Below are positions 1 through 5,007 of a DNA stretch of 5,619 nt, one piece after another. The stretch covers positions 1 through 5,619 of the forward strand of contig CAKPJE010000070.1 in NCBI GenBank assembly GCA_934162555.1, read 5' to 3'. Each line of letters opens with the position of its first letter. Within the stretch, counting starts at the first letter, position 1. Source of the DNA: an uncultured Bacilli bacterium (GTDB taxonomy: Bacteria > Bacillota_I > Bacilli_A > RF39 > UBA660). Under the pieces are notes generated by a model. The model was not told where the DNA came from, searched no databases, and worked only from the letters and a program-made list of their open reading frames with translations. A program made the translations under genes and the position numbers.

Positions 1-286
1 TTGTAATTGTTGTTTGAAAGTATTTTATTGATGCGTATATAACATTTACAAATGGCATTAGTAATGATATTATGTCCAGTACTATACACCCTTTATATCC
101 TTTCATTTTATGGACTGAAAATCCTAATTCTTTGGTTCTTACTTTTTCATAGATTGCACTTACTATTTGGAGTGCTCCTGAAAACATTATTGTCATTAAA
201 TATATCTTGGGAAGTTTTACTATAAATGTTACTAATAATACATCTATTATTAGACTTAAGATTGTTAATTTTGTTAAATTTCTCAT
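1..286 (-). CDS. Small multi-pass membrane protein, unknown function (3' end beyond window)
   Basis: This is an open frame of 95 codons with no stop before the left window edge. It starts at an ATG (286-284) preceded by AGGAG with a 5-base spacer, and a consensus promoter lies just upstream, so the start is well supported. The visible protein (MRNLTKLTIL...) is strongly hydrophobic, with likely membrane segments at about residues 8-23, 28-46 and 66-87. A basic stretch at about residues 48-65 (EKVRTKELGFSVHKMKGYKG) between the second and third segments is probably cytoplasmic. I do not recognise the family, and no catalytic or binding motif is visible. It has its own promoter and lies beyond a terminator-like palindrome, so it is probably transcribed separately from the fmt-ruvAB-galE operon. 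The total length is unknown. Being a gene is fairly sure; the function is unknown. Confidence 0.72.
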   Translation of the reverse strand, partial: MRNLTKLTILSLIIDVLLVTFIVKLPKIYLMTIMFSGALQIVSAIYEKVRTKELGFSVHKMKGYKGCIVLDIISLLMPFVNVIYASIKYFQTTIT

Positions 287-307
287 ATTTTCTCCTAAAC
301 CACTTAC

Positions 308-336
308 ATTATACATAATTATTTAGAATATGTCAA
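308..336 (-). promoter_or_regulatory. Consensus sigma-A promoter of the left-edge membrane protein gene
   Basis: On the minus strand, TTGACA (336-331) and TATAAT (313-308) are separated by exactly 17 bases, so both hexamers and the spacing match the housekeeping sigma consensus. Transcription should start near position 301, giving a leader of about 15 bases that carries the AGGAG site at 296-292. No operator-like repeat overlaps it, so strong constitutive expression is the simplest inference. Confidence 0.85.
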
Positions 337-352
337 AATATGATTGATTTTT

Positions 353-390
353 AAAAATTCTCTAAACAATTGTTTAGAGAATTATTTTTT
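353..390 (-). terminator. Palindromic intrinsic terminator, possibly bidirectional
   Basis: AATTCTCTAAAC (356-367) and GTTTAGAGAATT (372-383) are perfect inverted arms of 12 bases around an AATT loop. AATT is itself palindromic, so the whole 28 bp is symmetric. Read on the minus strand, the stem runs into five T's (357-353, partly inside the stem). Read on the plus strand it is followed by A and then six T's (385-390). The position fits termination of minus-strand transcripts from galE and the remnants behind it, just before the next promoter at 336. The stem is AT-rich with only three G-C pairs, so efficiency is uncertain. A dimeric protein-binding site is the alternative reading. Confidence 0.7.
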
Positions 391-498
391 ATATTTGTTT
401 TCCTTTTACTATATTGCTGTTAGATGATTTAGTTGCAATCATAGAATCTACTAAATCACTTGCATCAGCTATGTAATTAACTTTTTACTATTCTTCAT
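389..498 (-). pseudogene. Short frameshifted ORF remnant with intact ribosome-binding site
   Basis: An ATG at 498-496 is preceded by GGAGG (509-505) with a 6-base spacer. The direct frame gives only MKNSKKLIT and then TAG (471-469). In the -1 frame, starting at the last G of the AAG codon (481), coding-like sequence continues to TAA at 391-389 (VNYIADASDLVDSMIATKSS..., ending GKQI). Restoring one A in the A5 run at 482-486 would give a 36-residue protein. The ATG overlaps the TGA of the remnant upstream, the arrangement expected of a former gene pair. Reading: decayed small gene, a sequencing or assembly indel, or less likely -1 slippage at the AAA AAG codons. I do not recognise the family. 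Confidence 0.42.
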
Positions 499-596
499 AT
501 ACTTCCTCCTTCTATATTTTTTAAAACATTAGAAAGAGGACCATTATCTATATATTCTCTAGTCCCATAGTTATCAACAAACCTTTCATATTCTAC
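495..596 (-). pseudogene. 3'-terminal remnant of an unknown gene
   Basis: After a TAA at 599-597 this frame is open for 33 codons and reads like a protein C-terminus (EYERFVDNYGTREYIDNGPL...) ending IEGGSI with TGA at 497-495. It has no usable start codon in frame. Immediately upstream, another frame reads MLRIKYKYDIVK and then TAG (631-593), and a one- or two-base indel near 593-600 would join the two. Its last codons hold the GGAGG site of the next small ORF, and its TGA overlaps that ORF's ATG, typical of a once-functional coupled pair. It begins right behind the galE stop, so most of its 5' part is gone. I cannot assign the family. It could also be noncoding 3' UTR that is open by chance. 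Confidence 0.35.
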
Positions 597-635
597 TTAA
601 CTATATCATATTTATACTTAATGCGCAACATTTTT

Positions 636-1631
636 TTATTGTTTTTTCACATAATTATATGAATCTTTACACATATCTTTTAAAGATTTAGAAGCTACAA
701 AACCAAGCTTTTCTTTGGCATAGCTAACATCAGCATAACAAGCATCAATATCGCCTTTTCTTCTTTCCTTTATCTCGTATGGTACTTTTATATTATTAGC
801 TTCCTCAAAAGATTTTACCATTTCAAGAACACTATAACCCTTTCCAGTACCCAAATTAATTACATCTAAACCACATTTTTTAGAAATATATTCAATAGCC
901 TTTACATGGCCAAGTGCTAAATCAACAACATGGATATAATCTCTTACTCCCGTACCATCTACAGTATTATAATCATTTCCAAAAATATTCAAATGATCAT
1001 ATTCCCCAGTTGCAACCTTTACTATATATGGCATTAAATTATTAGGAATACCATTTGGATTCTCGCCAATCAAACCAGATTCATGAGCACCAACTGGATT
1101 AAAATATCTTAAAATAACAATATTCCAATCATTATCTGATTTATACAAATCCTTTAAAATATTTTCAATCATTAATTTAGTTGTCCCATAAGGATTAGTT
1201 GTACTTAAAGGTGAAGATTCCTTTATTGGTAACTCTTTTGGATTTCCATATACAGTAGCACTCGATGAAAATACTAAATTTTTACAATCAAATTCATTCA
1301 TTACCTCTAATAAAGATAAAGTACTATCTATATTATTTCTATAATACATCAAAGGCTTTTCTACTGATTCACCAACTGCTTTATAACCAGCAAAATGAAT
1401 AACAGCATCAATCTTATTCTCAGTAAATATCTTTCTTAAAATGGACTTATCACAAACATCGCCCTCATAAAACTTAAAATCTTTATTTGTTATTTTTTTA
1501 ACATTCTCAATTACCACTTTTTTAGAATTGAAAAAATTATCAATTACAACAACATCATAATTATGCTCAAGTAAACAAACAAGAGTATGACTCCCTATAT
1601 ATCCTATACCTCCAGTTAATAATATTCTCAT
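636..1631 (-). CDS. galE: UDP-glucose 4-epimerase (UDP-galactose / UDP-N-acetylhexosamine epimerase)
   Basis: This cytoplasmic NAD-dependent epimerase interconverts UDP-glucose and UDP-galactose (Leloir pathway) and supplies sugars for surface glycans. It belongs to the extended short-chain dehydrogenase family. Visible features are the N-terminal Rossmann motif TGGIGYIGSH (6-15), the FSSSATVYG block with the catalytic Ser at 124, and the Tyr148-x3-Lys152 pair in NPYGTTK. LRYFNPVGAH lies at 174-183 and the substrate-binding GVRDYIHVVDLA at 228-239. The 331 residues are normal for the family. The residue aligned with E. coli Tyr299 is Cys298 (ACYAD against AYWAD). Small residues there are known to let GalE also epimerise UDP-GlcNAc/GalNAc, so dual specificity is inferred. 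The start is set by AAAGGA (1643-1638) inside the ruvB end. It is the last gene of the operon, 2 bases behind the ruvB stop. Confidence 0.95.
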   Translation of the reverse strand: MRILLTGGIGYIGSHTLVCLLEHNYDVVVIDNFFNSKKVVIENVKKITNKDFKFYEGDVCDKSILRKIFTENKIDAVIHFAGYKAVGESVEKPLMYYRNNIDSTLSLLEVMNEFDCKNLVFSSSATVYGNPKELPIKESSPLSTTNPYGTTKLMIENILKDLYKSDNDWNIVILRYFNPVGAHESGLIGENPNGIPNNLMPYIVKVATGEYDHLNIFGNDYNTVDGTGVRDYIHVVDLALGHVKAIEYISKKCGLDVINLGTGKGYSVLEMVKSFEEANNIKVPYEIKERRKGDIDACYADVSYAKEKLGFVASKSLKDMCKDSYNYVKKQ

Positions 1632-1633
1632 AT

Positions 1634-2623
1634 TTAATCCTTTCTTAAGCCTAAATGTTCATAAGCTTTCTCAGTAACCATTCTACCCCTTGGAGTTCTT
1701 TTCAAAAATCCATTTTGTAGTAAATATGGCTCATATACATCTTCTATTGTACTTTGTTCTTCACCAATTGATGAACTTATCGCTTCAATACCAACTGGTC
1801 CCCCATTAAACCTTTCAATTATAGCTTTAAGTAAATTATAGTCAGTTTCATCTAAGCCCTCTTTATCAACCTTTAATTTATCCAAAGCATAAGATGCTAC
1901 AGCTTTAGTTATAGTATTTTCTTCCATAACTAAAGCATAATCTCTTACTCTTTTGAAAAGTCTATTGGCAATTCTAGGCGTTCCCCTACTTCTCTTAGCA
2001 ATCTCATATGCTGCATCATCATCAATATCATAATCTAGTACTCTAGAAGTTCTTTTAACAATTTGTTTTAACTCATCAATTGTATAATAATTTAATTTTG
2101 ATACTATACCAAAACGATCTCTTAAAGGTCCCGTTAAATCACCGGCTCTTGTAGTTGCACCAACTAATGTGAAAGGTGGCAAATCTATTTTAATTGATCT
2201 GCTTGATGTATCTGTTCCAACAACTATATCAATAGTAAAATCTTCCATTGCTGAATATAGTATTTCTTCAACAAATCTAGGAATTCTATGGATTTCATCA
2301 ATAAATAATACATCGCCTTGTTCAAGAGTTGATAAAACAGCGGCTAAATCTCCGGTTTTTTCAATAGCAGGTCCACTAGCTGTTTTTATATTACTTCCAA
2401 GTTCATTTGCGATTATATTTGCAAGTGTTGTTTTACCTAATCCTGGAGGGCCATATAATAATGTATGATCAAGAGATTCACCCCTAATTTTAGCAGCTTT
2501 GATGAATATTTTTAAATTTTGTTTTACTTCACTTTGACCAATATATTCTTCTATAGATTGCGGTCTTATATTTTCTGGTTCAACTTCATTTTCTAGTTTA
2601 GTACCATTTAACATTTCATTCAT
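1634..2623 (-). CDS. ruvB: Holliday junction branch migration ATPase RuvB
   Basis: RuvB is the hexameric AAA+ motor that, with RuvA, drives branch migration of Holliday junctions during recombination and fork repair. Domains in order: N-terminal linker RPQSIEEYIGQ (20-30); Walker A GPPGLGKT (58-65); Walker B VLFIDEIH (105-112); sensor 1 TLVGATTRAG (152-161); arginine finger in LRDRFG (Arg170); sensor 2 RGTPRIANRL (213-222). The C-terminal DNA-binding winged helix spans about 256-329, with GGPVGIEAISSSIGEE and TPRGR. All key residues are present, and 329 residues is the usual size. The chosen ATG has AGGGGG (2634-2629), overlapping the ruvA stop, at a 5-base spacing. An internal Met at residue 4 is less well placed. 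It lies 9 bases behind ruvA and 2 ahead of galE. No resolvase gene (ruvC or recU) is in the window. Confidence 0.98.
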   Translation of the reverse strand: MNEMLNGTKLENEVEPENIRPQSIEEYIGQSEVKQNLKIFIKAAKIRGESLDHTLLYGPPGLGKTTLANIIANELGSNIKTASGPAIEKTGDLAAVLSTLEQGDVLFIDEIHRIPRFVEEILYSAMEDFTIDIVVGTDTSSRSIKIDLPPFTLVGATTRAGDLTGPLRDRFGIVSKLNYYTIDELKQIVKRTSRVLDYDIDDDAAYEIAKRSRGTPRIANRLFKRVRDYALVMEENTITKAVASYALDKLKVDKEGLDETDYNLLKAIIERFNGGPVGIEAISSSIGEEQSTIEDVYEPYLLQNGFLKRTPRGRMVTEKAYEHLGLRKD

Positions 2624-2632
2624 ACTATCCCC

Positions 2633-3184
2633 CTACTTTTTCAATAATAATTTTAAAGCATCCTTAATTTGTTCACCTATTGTTTTAGTATTATCAACTT
2701 CTTTTATAACTTTATTTATATCTGCTGTTTTATAACCTAAACCTTTTAATGCTTCCTCTAACTCTTCATTAGTTTTGACTTCTTCTTTATTCATAACTAA
2801 TTTGCCTTTTAAATCTAATATAATTTGACGGGCGACTTTATCTCCTATTTTAGGAAACTTTTTTAAATACAAAATATTTTCTCTTTCAATAGCATCTACT
2901 AAACCATTTACTGATCCAGTACCTAACATTGGGAGAGCCATTTTGCATCCTAAACCTTTTACATCTATTAGTTTTAAAAACATTTCTTTTTCTTCAATAT
3001 TTTTAAATCCATATAAACTAATTTCATCTTCTCTTACATATTGATATGTATATACTTTTATTTCTTCATTTTCTTTAAATATATATGGATTAGGAGTATA
3101 TATTTTATAACCTATTCCATTATTTTCAAGTACAATATAAGTTGATTCTGTTTTTGCTATTTGTCCTTTTATATAATCGTACAT
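2633..3184 (-). CDS. ruvA: Holliday junction DNA-binding protein RuvA
   Basis: RuvA tetramers bind the four-way junction and load RuvB. The protein shows the N-terminal OB-fold (about 1-62, opening MYDYIKGQIA, with the family signature REDEISLYGF at 51-60). Two helix-hairpin-helix motifs follow (DVKGLGCKMA around 74-83 and FPKIGDKVARQI around 110-121). A Lys/Glu-rich linker (about 130-142) leads to the C-terminal three-helix RuvB-interacting domain (about 143-183, with LKGLGYKTADINKVI). At 183 residues it is slightly short but complete. In the first hairpin, Cys80 stands where GxGPK is more usual. The ATG follows AGG (3193-3191), whose TGA neighbour is the stop of the gene before it, only 3 bases upstream and in the same frame. 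Adjacent ruvB confirms the call. Confidence 0.97.
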   Translation of the reverse strand: MYDYIKGQIAKTESTYIVLENNGIGYKIYTPNPYIFKENEEIKVYTYQYVREDEISLYGFKNIEEKEMFLKLIDVKGLGCKMALPMLGTGSVNGLVDAIERENILYLKKFPKIGDKVARQIILDLKGKLVMNKEEVKTNEELEEALKGLGYKTADINKVIKEVDNTKTIGEQIKDALKLLLKK

Positions 3185-3187
3185 ATA

Positions 3188-3502
3188 TCACCTTTTATTT
3201 TTTAGCATATATGTTAATATATAATATTCGAAGATTGCAAATATAACTATGTATATACCTATTAATACTAGTTGTAATGTACCATTTGTAAATTCTCTTA
3301 TAATACTTGGCAATGATGCTGGTATATATTTATTTACAAAACTTGCAAAATCTCCTAAATATTTGCCATAAAAGCTAGCTATTGCATTTAATACTCTTAA
3401 TAAAATATCAAATGCACATATAAAATATATGCTTCTTTTAAATCCTTTCAAAAAACAACATGCAACTACTATTATTAGTAGTACTATTACTATCTTTAAC
3501 AT
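3188..3502 (-). CDS. Three-segment membrane protein, unknown function
   Basis: This is a 104-residue hydrophobic protein. Likely membrane segments are at about 2-18 (IVIVLLIIVVACCF), 24-44 (SIYFICAFDILLRVLNAIA, with Asp32 and Arg36 inside) and 76-99. A stretch at about 50-72 with Ser, Pro and one Arg-Glu pair may form a re-entrant or amphipathic helix. The C-terminus KNKR is basic, as is LKGFKR between segments 1 and 2, so both probably face the cytoplasm. I do not recognise the family. The start is well supported: GGAGGG, encoding the last two Gly codons of the upstream gene, lies just ahead with a 2-base gap between genes. It ends in TGA 3 bases before ruvA and in frame with it. Tight coupling to the membrane gene before it suggests a joint role. 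A link to RuvAB is only positional. Confidence 0.82.
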   Translation of the reverse strand: MLKIVIVLLIIVVACCFLKGFKRSIYFICAFDILLRVLNAIASFYGKYLGDFASFVNKYIPASLPSIIREFTNGTLQLVLIGIYIVIFAIFEYYILTYMLKNKR

Positions 3503-3504
3503 TT

Positions 3505-3993
3505 TTACCCTCCATATTCTATTGTTATTTGATTAATTGTTATTCTTTTTATTTTTTTATTTTGAACTTCCAATTTTATTTTATAGTTATCTATATTGTA
3601 TTCATAATTATCTTGATACTCTTTATCTTTTAGAAGTTCATATAAATTATTTGGTTTAATTAATTGTTCAAATTTTTTTACTTCTTCAACTTCAATATTA
3701 TCATTAAATGAATCATTTTCATATATTCCATCTATTATATATTCATTATAGTAGATTCTGTAAGTAAATGTTTCTAGATTTTTATATTGCTCTAGTATAT
3801 TGTTATTTCTAGTATCATTATTTTGTTCTTCCTTTTGAGGAACTTTTACTTTATCTTCATCAATTATTGTTGGGCTTTTTCTAGCTGGTTTATATGTCAT
3901 AATTACTACTAGGGAAAAAATAAATCCTAAAAATAAATAAATTATATTACGCATTTGAACATTTTTTAAGATTATTTTTATTTTTTCTTTCAT
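3505..3993 (-). CDS. Single-pass membrane-anchored protein, unknown function
   Basis: This 162-residue protein has a basic N-terminus (MKEKIKIILKNVQMR), one strong transmembrane helix (about 16-34, NIIYLFLGFIFSLVVIMTY) and then a soluble part of about 125 residues. The basic leader predicts cytoplasmic N-in, C-out topology, so the soluble part should be extracytoplasmic. No lipobox Cys or signal-peptidase motif is evident. A charged, Asn/Gln-rich linker (about 36-70) leads to a Tyr/Ile-rich, probably beta-strand domain (about 73-162) that ends YKIKLEVQNKKIKRITINQI plus a short tail. No family is recognised. The ATG overlaps the TGA of fmt by 4 bases (ATGA), with GGAAG 9 bases upstream, so translation is probably coupled to fmt. 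The final Gly-Gly codons form the ribosome-binding site of the next membrane gene. Confidence 0.82.
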   Translation of the reverse strand: MKEKIKIILKNVQMRNIIYLFLGFIFSLVVIMTYKPARKSPTIIDEDKVKVPQKEEQNNDTRNNNILEQYKNLETFTYRIYYNEYIIDGIYENDSFNDNIEVEEVKKFEQLIKPNNLYELLKDKEYQDNYEYNIDNYKIKLEVQNKKIKRITINQITIEYGG

Positions 3994-4907
3994 ACTAATC
4001 TACTTCCAATTAGTTCATTTTTGTGTCCATTTATAAATTCTTTGGCTGTTTGTCTTTTTTTACCTTCTAATTGTACTTGTGTTAAAATAATCTCACCATC
4101 AGAACATTTTATACCGATACCATCATCATAGATGTTTATGATTTCTCCTATTTGACCTTCTTTATTACTTGTACCAATTTTACTTTCCCATACTTTTAAT
4201 ATTTTCCCATTAAATATTGTATAGGCTCCTGGATAAGAGTTAAGGCCTCTTATTTGGTTAAATATTTCTCTTTTTGTTTTTAGAAAATTTATTTTTTCGT
4301 CTTCACGGCTTATATTGTAACCATATGTTGCTTCTTCTTCGTTTTGTTTTATTCTTTTTATTTCGCCTTTTACTATTTTGGGGATTGCTTCTAATATTAG
4401 ATCACGACCGATTAAAGATAATCTATCATGTAGTGAATTTGTTGTGTCTTCATCAGTGATTTGGGTTTCTTTTTGTAATATTATATCGCCTTCATCCATT
4501 TTATCATTCATGTACATAATGGTTATGCCTGTTTTATCATAACCGTCAATTATTGCATGATGAATTGGTGCTCCTCCTCTTAGTTTTGGTAAGAGTGAAG
4601 CATGAATGTTAATTGCACCATACTTAGGATAATCTAGTAAGGATTTAGGAATTATTTGACCATAGGCACATGTAATTATCATATCTGGTTTTAAATCTAT
4701 TATTTCTTGATATTCTTTTCTTATTTTTTGTGGTTGAAATACTTTTATGTTATTAGCAAGACCAACTTTTTTTATGATTGGTTCTATTACTTTATTTCCT
4801 AAGTGTCTATCGGGTTGGGTTACTATTAATTCTACATCATAATTTTCTATTAATGCTTCTAGTATTGGTTTACTAAATTCTGGTGTACCCATAAATATTA
4901 TTTTCAT
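3990..4907 (-). CDS. fmt: Methionyl-tRNA formyltransferase
   Basis: Fmt transfers a formyl group from 10-formyl-tetrahydrofolate to Met-tRNA(fMet), producing the bacterial initiator tRNA. The N-terminal formyltransferase fold begins MKIIFMGTPEFS. The catalytic triad expected from the GART/Fmt family is visible: Asn100 and His102 in NIHASLLPKLRGGAPI, and Asp138 in MDEGDI. The C-terminal domain that holds tRNA starts around 205 (FNQIRGLNSYPGAYTIFNGK) and includes LQVQLEGKKR-like sequence (TQVQLEGKKRQTAKEF) near the end. The 305 residues are normal. The start is set by GGAGG (4920-4916) at 8 bases; a nearer ATG (4914) is out of frame and only 1 base from that site. It is the first gene of the operon, with an extended -10 promoter just upstream. 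The usual partner def is not in the window. Confidence 0.97.
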   Translation of the reverse strand: MKIIFMGTPEFSKPILEALIENYDVELIVTQPDRHLGNKVIEPIIKKVGLANNIKVFQPQKIRKEYQEIIDLKPDMIITCAYGQIIPKSLLDYPKYGAINIHASLLPKLRGGAPIHHAIIDGYDKTGITIMYMNDKMDEGDIILQKETQITDEDTTNSLHDRLSLIGRDLILEAIPKIVKGEIKRIKQNEEEATYGYNISREDEKINFLKTKREIFNQIRGLNSYPGAYTIFNGKILKVWESKIGTSNKEGQIGEIINIYDDGIGIKCSDGEIILTQVQLEGKKRQTAKEFINGHKNELIGSRLV

Positions 4908-4927
4908 GTATCATACCTCCAGTAAAT

Positions 4928-4956
4928 ATTTTACCATATATTTTGTTTTTTTGATA
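4928..4956 (-). promoter_or_regulatory. Extended -10 promoter of the fmt-ruvAB-galE operon
   Basis: On the minus strand, TAAAAT (4933-4928) is preceded by TGG, which forms the TGn extension of an extended -10 promoter. The -35 position (about 4956-4951, TATCAA) is poor, as is common with extended -10 elements. Transcription should begin near 4921, giving a leader of about 14 bases whose GGAGG site starts almost at the 5' end. The position directly upstream of the first operon gene supports the call. Confidence 0.6.
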
Positions 4957-4960
4957 TATC

Positions 4961-4988
4961 TTGACTTATTTTTTTATAAGTTTATAAT
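4961..4988 (+). promoter_or_regulatory. Sigma-A promoter of the rightward membrane protein gene
   Basis: TTGACT (4961-4966) and TATAAT (4983-4988) are 16 bases apart, one mismatch from consensus. The start of transcription is expected near 4995, giving a leader of about 13 bases with GGGAG (4998-5002) ahead of the ATG at 5008. It stands back to back with the fmt promoter in the 100-base divergent gap. Confidence 0.75.
4964..4981. repeat. Short inverted repeat inside the rightward promoter
   Basis: ACTTAT (4964-4969) and ATAAGT (4976-4981) are perfect 6-base inverted arms separated by six T's, located between the -35 and -10 boxes. This is a plausible operator position. However, arms this short and AT-rich arise easily by chance in this genome, so it may have no function. 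Confidence 0.25.
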
Positions 4989-5007
4989 ATTTGTTGTGGG
5001 AGAGATT

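Larger units (their letters stand above)
636..4921 (-). other. Predicted six-gene operon fmt - two unknown membrane genes - ruvA - ruvB - galE
   Basis: All six genes share the minus strand. Intergenic distances in order are -4, 2, 3, 9 and 2 bases, which leaves no room for internal terminators, and I see no internal promoter in the junctions. Ribosome-binding sites of four downstream genes overlap or lie within the end of the gene before. The only promoter candidate is at 4928-4956. No hairpin follows galE directly; the first terminator-like structure is at 356-383, so the transcript probably has a 3' tail of about 250 bases that includes the coding remnants. Confidence 0.8.

Noticed and set aside
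482..488. Programmed -1 frameshift site of the dnaX type
   Set aside because: The heptamer here is T AAA AAG and not A AAA AAG, no downstream stem-loop stands out, and the product would be tiny. Decay or an indel error is simpler.
593..631. MLRIKYKYDIVK as a stand-alone peptide gene behind galE
   Set aside because: It has no ribosome-binding site, only 12 codons, and overlaps the decayed region. It is better seen as a possible part of the remnant at 495-596.
2169..2468. Open frame of 99 codons on the plus strand
   Set aside because: It lies entirely antisense to the conserved AAA+ core of ruvB, has no promoter or good ribosome-binding site, and its translation looks like the reverse of a conserved gene.
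3188..3502. Assignment of the three-segment membrane protein to CvpA or YggT families
   Set aside because: Size and hydrophobicity are suggestive, but I cannot find the characteristic motifs of either family, so no name was given.
4274..4459. Open frame of 61 codons on the plus strand, Leu/Phe-rich
   Set aside because: It is antisense to the middle of fmt. The Leu/Phe richness is what A-rich Lys/Glu codons give when read backwards, and no start signal is present.
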